Shown here: positions 8,550-18,147 of the stretch, piece after piece | Numbering within the stretch: position 1 is the stretch's first letter | Layout: every line of letters begins with the position of its first letter | Assembly: GCA_013297565.1 (NCBI GenBank) | Contig: JAAFHK010000002.1 | Span: forward strand, 1 to 41,739 | Length of the DNA: 41,739 nucleotides | Source of the DNA: Cytophagales bacterium | Lineage (GTDB): Bacteria; Bacteroidota; Bacteroidia; Cytophagales; Thermoflexibacteraceae | Direction of reading: 5' to 3' | Notes under the pieces: generated by a model | Databases searched by the model: none | Told to the model about the DNA's origin: nothing | What the model saw: only the letters and a program-made list of their open reading frames with translations | Made by a program: the position numbers and the translations under genes

Positions 8550-9839
8550 ATGATACAAAAATTACTAAAACCTTATTGGCTTTTGCTTTTAGCAATCAGT
8601 TGCGAGCGCGGTTGCACCTGTTCTCACGACCGAACTTTGGAAACAGAAAGTGAAACAAGAACTGTAGATGAGGTACAGTTCGAGATGACCGCCAAACACA
8701 TTCGCACAAAAACGGCTACAGTAAATTGGAACTTGCGCTGTACCGAAGGGAATCATTATTGGGTTGGGTTCGATCTTAAGTTCCCCAAACGTCCTCCTGC
8801 GATCAATATTTTGACCTTGCCTACAGGCGAAAGTATAGATTTGAAAACCTATTTACCTATGTGTGAAGTGCGTTTTTCACCTGAAAAAAGGCATTTTGTG
8901 GTGCTTTATAAACAAAAAATGAATAAATTGTATCACCTTTTGCCCGCAGGAACGCCTTTTTCTTATACTCCCTTTCCACCCGATTCGCTGAAACTCGAAA
9001 CGAATTTTTGGACAAGAATTCCTCCCGCCGATTCGGTAGCAGTCCAGATGATCAGAGGTAATATAGTGTTTGATTCGGAAGACGCGAAACTGTTGCAACA
9101 AAGCCTTAGCGAACAGCCGATTGGCAATTTTTACGATTTGTATTTGGTTTCTTTTTTTCCTCAAAATTCCTTTGCCGTTCAACTTTTTGGGAGAGAACGA
9201 ACCGAAAAATTGGCTAAAAATGCGGAATGGAAAGAAGGCATTATCAAACGCACGATTCGAAGCATTGAGAGCAAGGAATACAACTTGGAAGCCTCTCAAA
9301 TGGTTTTGTATCTGTCTGATAATGAAGTTTTTACACAGATTGATCCGATTATGCTCGAACGCTGGACTGCCGAAACTTATGCTCATTCCTATTTGATCGA
9401 ACGCTTAAAGGACAAAAATAAGCCTTTGCCCAAAGATTTAGAAAAAAGACTTCAGGAACAGGCAAATCGAGGTTTGGAAAAACAAGAAATTTCGTATTTG
9501 GATAGAAGTTATGAAATTTTACGGTTTTTGAAAGACGAAAGCCGAATGGAAAAAAGCCTTTTGAGAATGTTAGAAAATGATTTTTACACGCAAAATCCGT
9601 TTTTGGTAAAAGATATTTTGGAAAGTAATTATGCTTTTTTTTCCACAAAATTAAAAAATACGGTTGTGGCAAAATCAAAAAGTTTGATGGAAGTTGTCCC
9701 TGAACTTTTGCACAAACAATTTTTATTGGAATTTTTGAAAGATAAAATCACTTGTTCGGAATTTTGGTCTTACCAAGATCGTTTTTTTGGACAGGAAGAA
9801 GCCCTGAGAGTTCTGCCACCCGAGGCTTGCGAAAAATAA
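8550..9839 (+). CDS. Probable lipoprotein of unknown function
   Basis: 429 residues from ATG 8550, starting 8 bases after the DUF58 stop, so probably co-transcribed. The N-terminus is a hydrophobic signal (YWLLLLAIS) followed by Cys18, a weak lipobox because the -3 position is Ala rather than Leu. The mature part starts with four further cysteines or polar residues (ERGCTCSHD), then a beta-rich region to about residue 150 and a charged, helical C-terminal half. I do not recognise a family. Two longer upstream starts exist but would overlap the DUF58 gene and bury the signal peptide. It ends 29 bases from the convergent gene at 9869, with only an A+T-rich 6-bp hairpin between them. Confidence 0.65.
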   Translation: MIQKLLKPYWLLLLAISCERGCTCSHDRTLETESETRTVDEVQFEMTAKHIRTKTATVNWNLRCTEGNHYWVGFDLKFPKRPPAINILTLPTGESIDLKTYLPMCEVRFSPEKRHFVVLYKQKMNKLYHLLPAGTPFSYTPFPPDSLKLETNFWTRIPPADSVAVQMIRGNIVFDSEDAKLLQQSLSEQPIGNFYDLYLVSFFPQNSFAVQLFGRERTEKLAKNAEWKEGIIKRTIRSIESKEYNLEASQMVLYLSDNEVFTQIDPIMLERWTAETYAHSYLIERLKDKNKPLPKDLEKRLQEQANRGLEKQEISYLDRSYEILRFLKDESRMEKSLLRMLENDFYTQNPFLVKDILESNYAFFSTKLKNTVVAKSKSLMEVVPELLHKQFLLEFLKDKITCSEFWSYQDRFFGQEEALRVLPPEACEK

Positions 9840-9868
9840 GATTTAAGACAGTTTGCTTAAAATTATTT

Positions 9869-12800
9869 TTAGATTTTAAAACCAATCAACAAAATATCGT
9901 CTGTTTGTTTGTAAGGGTGATTGGTATATGGATCAACATTGTTCATCCATACGTTTAGTTCGTTTTCAAGAATGCTTTTTTGTTCGGCAAAAGGGAGGCG
10001 ATAAATCTCCATCAGAAGGGTTTTTAAGCGTTTTTTCATAAGTTTTCGCCCTTCTTTTCCACCAAACTGATCGGGAAAACCATCGGAAAAAATATAACAG
10101 TAAGTTTCGGAGTCGTAGCTAATCGTGCTTGTCGCAAAATTACGAACGGTATTTTCGGCTCTCATCAAACCTATCGGGAATCGGTCGGCTTTTATTTCCT
10201 GCATTTCGCCTTTTTGGATATAAATAAGCGGATTATTTGCCCCCGCAAACTCAAGGGTTTGGCTCTCATTATCAATCACGCAAAGCGCCAAATCCATACC
10301 ATCACGGTTATACGTTTCGTCTTGTTTGAGGGCTTTGACCACGCCTCGGTGCAACTCATTGAGAATCAGATTCGATTGACTGATCGAACGTTGAATGATA
10401 ATTTCATTGATCAAATCATTGCCAATCAGGGACATAAAAGCCCCAGGTACTCCATGTCCTGTGCAGTCAATCGCAGAAATAATTTTTTTCGTTTTGCCTT
10501 CAGGCGTAATCACTTCGGCAAACCAATAAAAATCACCACTGACGACATCACGCGGGCGGAAAAGTACAAAAAGTTCTTGAAAAGCCGCTTTCATGCGTTC
10601 GACCTGCGGGAGCATGGCATTTTGGATACGGCTTGCATAGGTAATACTGTCCAAAATGTTTTGGGTAGTTTCACTGATTTTTTTATTTTTCTCCTCAATA
10701 ATGAGGTTTTTGCGGGTTATTTCTTCATAAGTTTCCGCATTTTCAAGAGCAATGGCTATATAAACCGCCATGTTTCGCAAAAGATCAACTTCGTAATCTG
10801 TATAAGCGTATTTGTTAAGGCTTTGTACCGTCAAAACGCCCATGACTTTTACCTGTGTGAAAAGCGGAAGAAAAATCAAAGATTGTAAAAAGCCTTCTCG
10901 TAAATTGGGCAAAGGAGCAAGTGGAACGTATTTTTTATACTCGTTCAAAAAATCACCAATGACCAAATCACTTCGATTATACAAGCACCAAGCCGCCATT
11001 TGCGTTTCATCTGCTATCGAAATTCCCAGATCATTGTGCGTTTTGCCTCGATCAACGAACTGCTCGAAATTAATGACCATGTTTTTTTCGTCATAAATAC
11101 CAATTCCAAAAGCGTCCGTATCCATTAAAGCATTAATATTTTCATAAACTGCCTTTCGAATATTATCCAAAGAAAGCGTAGCCGTAACCTGTTGTCCTAT
11201 TTCGCTAAGCAATTTAATGTTTTTGTACGATTGAGCAATTTTCTCTTGTTGTTCTGCCAAAACCTTATTTTTATCTTCCAAAAGGTCTTTTTGAACAGAA
11301 ATCTCCTCTTTTTGTTTTTCTAACTCCTTACTTTTTTTACTAATTTCCGAAGTCCGATCTTTTACAATTTGTTCCAAGATTTCATTTTGTTTGCGTAGGC
11401 GTTTGGTATTGAGCCAAATCATCAGCCATATAAAACTTACTGCCAAAACAAAATATAAAATGTACGCCCAAACAGTCCGATACCAAGGTGGCAAAACCGA
11501 AAAAGTAAAACTCGCTTCTTCACTTATGTGATCATGAATATTTTTGGCACGCACCTTAAAGGTATAAGTACCATGTGGGAGGTTCGTATATTCTTTTTTA
11601 TTCACTTTAGACCAGCCCGACCATGAAGTTTCATAATTTTCTAAATAATAACTGTATTGGTTTCCCGCTTCATTGTCATAACTTGCGGAGGCATAATAAA
11701 AAGTAAGTGAATTGTTTTCGTAAGGCAGTACAATCTTAAAGTTAGCAGGTTGTTGGTTCGTAACCCAATGGGCAATTCCTAAACGGCTCGAATCGGATTT
11801 TTGTAAAAAAGCCCCATTAAAAATCGTAGAATCCGAAGCCGTAGCCACTCGCCGCACAAAAGCTTGGTAATTACGATTGACATTTGTTCGCATTTTGTCG
11901 TCATATCGATACAATCCATCAATCGCCCCGATCCACGTAATACGTTGTGTATCAGGATATAAGGAATAAACTGTAGAAAGTGCAAGGCGTTTCATGAGTA
12001 CCGAATCGCGAACGTATTGGTTTTTTTCTTTTCGTGCCAACTCGATCCAACCTTTCTTATCATCATAAAAATTTATCCAAATATTGCCACTTTCATCTTC
12101 TACAAACTTAGAAACACGGGGAATATTTTTGCCAAAAATTTGGCTAATAATGGGATCGGGAACAAAATTATTTTGCTTGCTATCAAAAAATGAAAGTCCT
12201 TTCTTGACCGTAAAAAGCGAACGATTTTGAAAAGCGTAAGCCTGAATATTGGTAGATTCTACACTAATATTGGTAATTTCATCTGTTAGTAACAAATTAT
12301 TGGGTTTAAAACGGATTTGATAAATATACATTTCCGAACACGCCCAAATCCGACCTTCCGAATCCTCAATAATGCTATAAATTGGCAATTCAATGCCGTT
12401 TTTTTCGTTCAATTGTCCAATGCGTGTCCATCTTTCGTTTTCATGATGCAAAATTCCCATACCGCCATCTTGCAAACCCACAAAAAGAACTTCGGGATTG
12501 CGGAGAGATTGGTAAAGACAATAAGTAGGGAAAGTGCTTATTTGATGAACATTTGGGCTATTGCCAGTTTCGTGTAATATTTCAAAAATACCTTGCTTTG
12601 TCCCCACCAGCAGAACCGAATCTTTACCATTTTGGGCATGCAGTTTTAGGCTTCGGGCTTCTTTTAGGTTTGGAATTTGTTCAAATTTTTGATTTTTCAT
12701 ATAAAAAACCCCCAAACTGGTAGCGGCATAAAGCGTTCCTTTGTAGCGCAAAACGGCTTGCACTGTACCGCGTATGCCCAAATCTTGATCCCATTTTCGC

Positions 12801-13825
12801 AAAGGAGAAAAAAGCTCTACCCTTGAGATCGAACCTTGCAAAGCCAACCAAACGGATTGCTGATCATCTTGAAAAGCAGAATACACCTGATCGTCAAAAA
12901 GTGAAGTGTTTTTATTGAAAGACTGTAAAATTTTACCATTTTTATCAATTACGAAGGCACCATTTCCCAAAGTAGCCAATAAATAATAGGTAGAATCTTG
13001 ATTCTTGATAGTCGTAGCAAAATACAAAGAACCAAGCGACCATAAAGGGTCTATTTCGGTAGCAAAATCCTGAAGTTCGCCTGTGGATAGCGTGTAAAGA
13101 AAAAAGCCTTTATTTTCAGTTCCTATCAAAACCTGATCAGAACTGTAGGGTAAAATCGTATAGATTTTGACATGAGCAAAAAGTTCGCCTTGAGGGATTA
13201 GTTTTAGCGAGTCTTTCTGTAATTGCAATAAACCAACTTGATCTTGCCGAACAAACAAGCGATCATTTACCCAAAAACTAAAATGAAAATCGCTTTCAAG
13301 GGAAGAATCAGCGATTCGATTGGGAAGCCAATAAGAAAAATTTTTTCCGTCCCAGCGAACAATTAATTTATTACTTTGAAAATAAACACCTTGAGGAGTT
13401 ACGTAGGTTTTCCAAACTTCTGAAGAAATTTGGTATTGAGGATTAATGCGTTCGGAAAGTGAAATATACTTGAGATTGCCCAGCGTATCAGGACGCAAAT
13501 AGCCGAACTCGCCCTGTTCAGCCCCAACAAATATAGTACCTTCGGGACTAAGGGCTAATGAACGAACGGTTTTGTATTTCACACTAATCAAACGCCATTG
13601 GCTACCGTCATACTCCAGAACGCCATCATTATTACCAATATACATAATGCCGCGTTTGTCCTGCACAACTGCCCAATTTTGAGTAGAGGCGGAGTAATCA
13701 GCAACGGTATAGTTATGAATAAAAGGCTTACCATTCTCCTGAGCATTTGTTTGTGCTGTTATTAAAGTATGTAAACAAAGACAAACAAACAGTTCATAGA
13801 ATCGCAAGCCCTTTATTGTATTCAT
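9869..13825 (-). CDS. Beta-propeller/Y_Y_Y/GAF sensor with SpoIIE-type PP2C phosphatase
   Basis: 1318 residues from ATG 13825. Signal peptide (MNTIKGLRFYELFVCLCL...ITAQ), then a two-component-regulator-type propeller (repeats such as VVQDKRGIMYIGNNDGVLEYDG and IIEDSEGRIWACSE), a Y_Y_Y domain (YSYYLENYETSWSGW), a membrane helix near 785-806, a coiled coil, a GAF domain at about 870-1035, and a C-terminal SpoIIE phosphatase with SGDFYWF, DCTGHGVPGAFMS, RDGMD, SDGFPDQFGG and TDDILLIG. The architecture is that of hybrid two-component sensors with the histidine kinase replaced by a phosphatase. A TTG at 13870 would extend the frame but removes the signal peptide from the N-terminus. It lies 48 bases downstream of the TPR gene and is probably in the same transcript. 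Confidence 0.9.
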   Translation of the reverse strand: MNTIKGLRFYELFVCLCLHTLITAQTNAQENGKPFIHNYTVADYSASTQNWAVVQDKRGIMYIGNNDGVLEYDGSQWRLISVKYKTVRSLALSPEGTIFVGAEQGEFGYLRPDTLGNLKYISLSERINPQYQISSEVWKTYVTPQGVYFQSNKLIVRWDGKNFSYWLPNRIADSSLESDFHFSFWVNDRLFVRQDQVGLLQLQKDSLKLIPQGELFAHVKIYTILPYSSDQVLIGTENKGFFLYTLSTGELQDFATEIDPLWSLGSLYFATTIKNQDSTYYLLATLGNGAFVIDKNGKILQSFNKNTSLFDDQVYSAFQDDQQSVWLALQGSISRVELFSPLRKWDQDLGIRGTVQAVLRYKGTLYAATSLGVFYMKNQKFEQIPNLKEARSLKLHAQNGKDSVLLVGTKQGIFEILHETGNSPNVHQISTFPTYCLYQSLRNPEVLFVGLQDGGMGILHHENERWTRIGQLNEKNGIELPIYSIIEDSEGRIWACSEMYIYQIRFKPNNLLLTDEITNISVESTNIQAYAFQNRSLFTVKKGLSFFDSKQNNFVPDPIISQIFGKNIPRVSKFVEDESGNIWINFYDDKKGWIELARKEKNQYVRDSVLMKRLALSTVYSLYPDTQRITWIGAIDGLYRYDDKMRTNVNRNYQAFVRRVATASDSTIFNGAFLQKSDSSRLGIAHWVTNQQPANFKIVLPYENNSLTFYYASASYDNEAGNQYSYYLENYETSWSGWSKVNKKEYTNLPHGTYTFKVRAKNIHDHISEEASFTFSVLPPWYRTVWAYILYFVLAVSFIWLMIWLNTKRLRKQNEILEQIVKDRTSEISKKSKELEKQKEEISVQKDLLEDKNKVLAEQQEKIAQSYKNIKLLSEIGQQVTATLSLDNIRKAVYENINALMDTDAFGIGIYDEKNMVINFEQFVDRGKTHNDLGISIADETQMAAWCLYNRSDLVIGDFLNEYKKYVPLAPLPNLREGFLQSLIFLPLFTQVKVMGVLTVQSLNKYAYTDYEVDLLRNMAVYIAIALENAETYEEITRKNLIIEEKNKKISETTQNILDSITYASRIQNAMLPQVERMKAAFQELFVLFRPRDVVSGDFYWFAEVITPEGKTKKIISAIDCTGHGVPGAFMSLIGNDLINEIIIQRSISQSNLILNELHRGVVKALKQDETYNRDGMDLALCVIDNESQTLEFAGANNPLIYIQKGEMQEIKADRFPIGLMRAENTVRNFATSTISYDSETYCYIFSDGFPDQFGGKEGRKLMKKRLKTLLMEIYRLPFAEQKSILENELNVWMNNVDPYTNHPYKQTDDILLIGFKI

Positions 13826-13873
13826 AACCAACTGTAGAAAACGTCCAGATTTTTTTATTACGAAATCCAAAAT

Positions 13874-15211
13874 TTATTTCTTTTTTTCTTGACCAACCGT
13901 TCTTTCCACTTCAGTCATCTCTATTTCAGAAGCGCTACGGTGAGAACTTTGCAAAGCTCTATAAAAACCAGCTTTGGCTCTATCCCATTTGCTAATTTTT
14001 TTGGAAGCCATGCCCGCCAGAAATTGCAAATCGGCTTGAGTTTCTTTTTTAGCAGTACGTTTGAGCAAATCTTCCACGATTTTGATACATTCCTCGTTGT
14101 TGCCTTGTTTGTAAAGAGCTAAAGTTTTAAGCCACCAAGCATCAGGATCGTCATTTTTGATTTTTAAAGACTCATTTACTGTATTCAAACAAGCCTGATA
14201 ATCACCCGATTGTAATTGCAAAGCAGATATTTTATCAAATAAAACCACTTTTTTAGGAAAATCTGTTTCGTGGCTTACTGCGTTTTGCAAATGTTGAATT
14301 TCGTCCGAAGGTTTGCCTCTTTTGGCTAACTGTCCTGCCATTACGTGTGCTTGAGCAAAACTTTCTTGGATTTGCAAAGCCCGATTCACGTATTCCATCG
14401 CCGTTTCGTTTTCATGAATTTTCATATAACTCATGGCTATCGAACAGAAATAGTCGGGACGATATTTTTTAATCTGCGTAATAAAAGGCGGGTGATTTGC
14501 TTTTTCAAAGGATTTGTTCGCCTCTTTGTACTCTTTGAGTTCGAACTGCGATACTCCAAGTTGAAAATAATACTTTGCCGCATCTTTGGGTTCCAACTTA
14601 CTAAACTCGCCTTCTATTGAGTTTAAGGCTTGCTTAGCTTCCTGAAATTTGCCTAATTGGTTTGCCAATCTGGCGAAAAAATAATTTACGTTAGGATTCT
14701 GCGGCTCTACAGCTTTGGCTTCTTGAATTTTTTGGAAAGCCACATCAAGACGACCTGCTTTGGCTTGGTGTTGCATAACCCTAATTTTGTAGTCGATCTT
14801 TTTGGTTGGATCGGTTTCATACTTAAAAGCCAAATCGTAGTCCTCATCAACCTTATCAGTGAGTTTTTGGATTTTGTGAACACGCGCTTTGAGAAGATAC
14901 GCGGGGACAAATTTTTCATTGTTTTTGATCACATTGTCCAAAGCCGCCAAGCACTCATCTACTTTTTTGAGACCATAATAGCAATTGGCCAAACCAAAAT
15001 AATATTGATATTGTATGTTATTATTAGGGTCTGCTTTTTTTAGGGCATTGTTATATGCCTCTATAGCGGGCAGCCATTGGCGTTTTTTGCGCAAATTCTC
15101 CGCTTCTACATAGTTTTGCAGGGCATCCCCTTTATCTGGTGTTTGAGCAAAAGCCCCATTGGAAAGGTATATACTACCTAAAAATATGAAAAAAAGAATA
15201 ATTCTTTTCAT
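13874..15211 (-). CDS. Secreted tetratricopeptide repeat protein
   Basis: 445 residues. Signal peptide MKRIILFFIFLGSIYLSNGAFA, then TPR units through most of the length (for example ENLRKKRQWLPAIEAYNNALKK, QYQYYFGLANCYYGLKKVDE, AKYYFQLGVSQFELKEYKEA, PDAWWLKTLALYKQGNNEE). The C-terminal tail is charged. It should be periplasmic and act as a protein-binding scaffold. It precedes the propeller-SpoIIE sensor by 48 bases on the same strand, so it may present or sense a partner for that sensor; this is inference from position only. Confidence 0.85.
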   Translation of the reverse strand: MKRIILFFIFLGSIYLSNGAFAQTPDKGDALQNYVEAENLRKKRQWLPAIEAYNNALKKADPNNNIQYQYYFGLANCYYGLKKVDECLAALDNVIKNNEKFVPAYLLKARVHKIQKLTDKVDEDYDLAFKYETDPTKKIDYKIRVMQHQAKAGRLDVAFQKIQEAKAVEPQNPNVNYFFARLANQLGKFQEAKQALNSIEGEFSKLEPKDAAKYYFQLGVSQFELKEYKEANKSFEKANHPPFITQIKKYRPDYFCSIAMSYMKIHENETAMEYVNRALQIQESFAQAHVMAGQLAKRGKPSDEIQHLQNAVSHETDFPKKVVLFDKISALQLQSGDYQACLNTVNESLKIKNDDPDAWWLKTLALYKQGNNEECIKIVEDLLKRTAKKETQADLQFLAGMASKKISKWDRAKAGFYRALQSSHRSASEIEMTEVERTVGQEKKK

Positions 15212-15638
15212 TTGATTTTGTGTTTAGAAGATCGAAAAATCAAAAGTTGTTTTGTGTAAAAGTGCGAAATAATTTTCTGAAAAATTATGTAATATTTAGA
15301 AATTCTTTAGGAAAATTAGGTAGAGCCAAAAACTGATAGCAAGAAAATGAATACGTACATGAATACAAAAGGTTTAGCTACAATTTTTATACTAATTTTT
15401 CTCATTTTTAGTTTAAATACCTGTTATTTTTTTTAGTTTTTAACTTTTTAACGTATTTCACTCCCAAAACACGCTATTTTTCGAATGTAATATAATACAA
15501 AGATTATAATTTTTTTTAGTAAAACAAAATGATTTGAATGGATTGTTTTATTTTTTCGACCAATGAACGTTTTTGTAGTTTCAAATTTACACAAATATGT
15601 TACTTTCAGAAAATATTATTTCGTATTTTTTCGAAGGC
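15212..15638. other. A+T-rich intergenic region, no gene recognised
   Basis: The gap between the TPR gene and typA is 526 bases and very A+T rich. A 29-codon hydrophobic frame (15347-15436) is present but has no supporting signal. No clear hairpin, RNA gene or repeat is visible. The typA promoter lies at its right end. Confidence 0.5.
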
Positions 15639-15673
15639 TTGCACATAAAATTAGAAGCATATTAGTACCTTTG
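15639..15673 (+). promoter_or_regulatory. Predicted typA promoter
   Basis: TTG (15639-15641) is followed by 24 bases and then TACCTTTG (15666-15673), an exact TAnnTTTG -7 box. The spacing is slightly long. The start codon is 64 bases downstream. Confidence 0.5.
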
Positions 15674-15737
15674 CCTTTCAAAAAACCAATATGGTTTGTA
15701 ATACATTGTTAATCAATATTTTATAAAAAAGAAATTC

Positions 15738-17558
15738 ATGAATGGTATCCGAAATATAGCCATCATTGCTCACGTCGATCACGGCAAAACTACTCTCGTT
15801 GATAAAATCATTTATGCGTGTAATACGATCAAAGAACATCAACAATCGCAAACAGTCGACCTAATCCTCGACAATAACGATCTCGAACGCGAACGAGGTA
15901 TAACGATTGTTGCCAAAAATGTTTCGGTCAATTATAAAGGTATCAAAATCAACATTATAGACACTCCAGGTCACGCTGATTTTGGTGGCGAAGTGGAGAG
16001 GGTTTTGAAAATGGCTGATGGCGTACTTCTTCTGGTCGATGCTTTTGAGGGTCCAATGCCCCAAACTCGATTCGTACTGGGTAAGGCTTTGGGCTTGGGT
16101 TTGAAACCTATAGTAGTTATCAATAAAGTTGATAAACCAAACTGCCGACCTGACGAAGTGCATGAATCTGTTTTTGATCTCATGTTCAACCTAAACGCTA
16201 CTGAAGATCAATTAGACTTTGTAACGGTGTATGGTTCGAGCAAACAGGGCTGGATGGGACACGATTGGAAAACCCCTACAGATAGCATTATTCCTTTGCT
16301 TGACACGATTCTTGAGGTCATTCCACCTGCTCCACAACCCGAAGGTTTGCCCCAAATGCAAATTTCGTCTTTGGATTATTCCAATTTTGTGGGTAGAATC
16401 GCCATCGGTCGTGTGTATCGTGGAAAGCTCGAAGAAGGCAAAATGATTGGGCTTTGCAAAAAGGACGGTACAGTTAAAAAAGTCAAAATCAAGGAGTTAT
16501 ACCTGTTCGAAGGCTTGGGAAAACTCAAAGTAAGTACGGTCATGGCAGGTGATATTTGTGCCTTGATGGGTTTGGAGGATTTTGATATTGGGGATACCAT
16601 TGGCGATCCTGAAAATCCAGAACCGCTACCTCGTATTGCCGTTGATGAACCTACCATCAATATGCTTTTTACTATCAATACCTCACCATTTTTTGGAAAA
16701 GAAGGCAAATTTGTAACCTCACGCCACCTGCGAGATCGGCTTACGAAAGAATTGGAAAAAAACTTGGCTTTGCGCATTGTCGAAACCGATTCGGAAGACA
16801 AATTTCTGGTCTATGGACGTGGAATCCTGCACTTGTCGGTTTTGATCGAAACTATGCGTAGAGAAGGTTATGAATTGCAAGTTGGGCAACCACAAGTTGT
16901 TTTCAAGGAAATTGACGGACAACGTTATGAACCTATCGAAACTATGGTGGTTGATGTGCCTGAAACCGTAGCAGGTAAAGTAATCGAATTGGCTACCCAA
17001 CGCAAAGGCGAATTGCTCATTATGGAGCCAAAAGGCGATTTGCAACATTTGGAATTTGCCATTCCTGCGCGTGGTTTGATCGGTTTGAGAAACCTGATCC
17101 TAACGGCTACGGGCGGCGAAGCGGTTATGAATCACCGTTATAAAGGTTATGAACCGTACAAAGGCACAATTTCAGGACGCATCAATGGTTCTTTGATCTC
17201 TAAGGATTTGGGACCAGGGACAGCCTACTCGATTGATAAATTGCAGGACCGAGGCACATTCTTTGTCGATCCGGGCGAAGAACTGTACATGGGACAGGTA
17301 ATTGGCGAACATAACCGTTCGAACGACCTGATCGTAAATGTGCAACAAGGTAAAAAACTGACCAATATTCGGGCTTCGGGTACGGACGATGCCGTAAAAA
17401 TTGCTCCTAAAAAGCAGTTTTCATTGGAAGAAGCTATGGAATATATCCAAAAAGACGAATATTTGGAGGTAACACCCAAAAGTATTCGTATGAGGAAAAT
17501 ATACCTTGACGAAAACGAACGCAAACGTTACGACAAGAGAGAGGAAGACTCGAATTAA
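15738..17558 (+). CDS. typA: Translational GTPase TypA/BipA
   Basis: 606 residues, the usual length. It is a ribosome-binding GTPase of the EF-G family involved in 50S assembly and stress or cold adaptation. The GTPase domain shows the P-loop AHVDHGKTT, switch I RERGITI, DTPGHADFGGEV and NKVD. Domain II, the EF-G-like domains (GRGILHLSVLIETMRREGYE; PARGLIGLRNLILTATGGEA) and the TypA-specific C-terminal domain (YSIDKLQDRGTFFVDPGEE, DLIVNVQQGKKLTNIRASG) follow in order. It appears to be a single-gene transcript with its own promoter and terminator. It is intact with no unusual features. Confidence 0.97.
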   Translation: MNGIRNIAIIAHVDHGKTTLVDKIIYACNTIKEHQQSQTVDLILDNNDLERERGITIVAKNVSVNYKGIKINIIDTPGHADFGGEVERVLKMADGVLLLVDAFEGPMPQTRFVLGKALGLGLKPIVVINKVDKPNCRPDEVHESVFDLMFNLNATEDQLDFVTVYGSSKQGWMGHDWKTPTDSIIPLLDTILEVIPPAPQPEGLPQMQISSLDYSNFVGRIAIGRVYRGKLEEGKMIGLCKKDGTVKKVKIKELYLFEGLGKLKVSTVMAGDICALMGLEDFDIGDTIGDPENPEPLPRIAVDEPTINMLFTINTSPFFGKEGKFVTSRHLRDRLTKELEKNLALRIVETDSEDKFLVYGRGILHLSVLIETMRREGYELQVGQPQVVFKEIDGQRYEPIETMVVDVPETVAGKVIELATQRKGELLIMEPKGDLQHLEFAIPARGLIGLRNLILTATGGEAVMNHRYKGYEPYKGTISGRINGSLISKDLGPGTAYSIDKLQDRGTFFVDPGEELYMGQVIGEHNRSNDLIVNVQQGKKLTNIRASGTDDAVKIAPKKQFSLEEAMEYIQKDEYLEVTPKSIRMRKIYLDENERKRYDKREEDSN

Positions 17559-17601
17559 TAAAAAAGGGTTTCGCAAATAATTTGCGAAACCCTTTTTTAT
17601 T
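17557..17601. terminator. Perfect bidirectional terminator after typA
   Basis: A 21-base-pair perfect stem (17557-17577 with 17581-17601) with a three-base loop, A run before and T run after. It overlaps the last bases of the typA stop codon and also lies just past the end of the convergent XRE regulator gene at 17618. Confidence 0.9.
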
Positions 17602-17617
17602 GTTATCTGCCAAAAAA

Positions 17618-18025
17618 CTACTCTTTTTCTTTTTTCTGTTTCTTTTCGAGGGCATCGATGCGTAACAAAGCCCGATTCAAGGCGGAATCTAAGGTAGCGG
17701 TATGATTTTTAAGCAAACTAATTTCTTCTAAAATATTGGGAACAGTGGCAAAAGAACCTTGATAAAATGTACTTTGATTGGTATTATTAAAAGCAAAATC
17801 CGATTTTTTCTCCATATTAATCATTTCTAAGGCTTTCAATCCGTAAAACTCTGCTATTTGTTCTATTCTCGATAAAGTAATATCTGTTTCTCCTCTTTCC
17901 AATTTGGCATACGCCGATACCGACAAACTCAATTTTTCCGCCATATCTTCTTGTCTTAGTCCTTTTTCGGTACGCAACAGGCGCAGTTTATTGCCAATTT
18001 TTTGCGTCAAATTCATTTCTTCCAT
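17618..18025 (-). CDS. XRE-family helix-turn-helix regulator
   Basis: 135 residues. The N-terminal HTH at about 8-65 (IGNKLRLLRTEKGLRQEDMA, then LSLSVSAYAKLERGETDITL) is typical of Cro/CI-type repressors. The C-terminal part is a leucine-rich coil (SLLKNHTATLDSALNRALLRIDALEKK) likely used to dimerise. A second ATG at 18016 is also possible. It diverges from the membrane-protein cluster that starts at 18148, with 122 bases between them, so it may control that cluster and itself. Similar small XRE genes are common as stand-alone regulators in Bacteroidota, so the link is not proven. Confidence 0.88.
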   Translation of the reverse strand: MEEMNLTQKIGNKLRLLRTEKGLRQEDMAEKLSLSVSAYAKLERGETDITLSRIEQIAEFYGLKALEMINMEKKSDFAFNNTNQSTFYQGSFATVPNILEEISLLKNHTATLDSALNRALLRIDALEKKQKKEKE

Positions 18026-18043
18026 GTTTAATTGTCTTTAAAA

Positions 18044-18060
18044 GATTGATTAGTGATTAA
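18044..18060. promoter_or_regulatory. Possible operator, repeated GATTA motif
   Basis: GATTGATTAGTGATTAA contains three GATT units, two of them GATTA spaced by two bases. It lies between the predicted transcription start and start codon of the XRE gene, where an autoregulatory operator would fit. Suggestive only. Confidence 0.2.
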
Positions 18061-18065
18061 TAAGA

Positions 18066-18097
18066 CAAAAATAGTTTTTTAAGAATAAATATGCAAA
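18066..18097 (-). promoter_or_regulatory. Bacteroidota-type promoter for the XRE regulator
   Basis: On the minus strand TTTG (18094-18097), 20 bases, then TATTTTTG (18066-18073), an exact fit to the consensus. The XRE start codon is about 40 bases downstream. Confidence 0.65.
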
Positions 18098-18109
18098 GGA
18101 AAAAGGAAT

Positions 18110-18117
18110 TATTTTTG
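18110..18117 (+). promoter_or_regulatory. Possible -7 box for the envelope-protein cluster
   Basis: TATTTTTG on the plus strand, 30 bases before ATG 18148. No TTTG is found at the expected distance upstream, so this is weak. Confidence 0.3.
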
Positions 18118-18147
18118 GGAAGTTTAAAAATTTAACAATTGCCGATC

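Noticed and set aside
9840-9868. Terminator between the convergent genes at 9839 and 9869
   Set aside because: Only a weak 6-bp A+T hairpin is present, not enough to call.
15347-15436. 29-codon hydrophobic frame in the gap before typA
   Set aside because: Too short, A+T-rich enough to arise by chance, and with no promoter or neighbour support.
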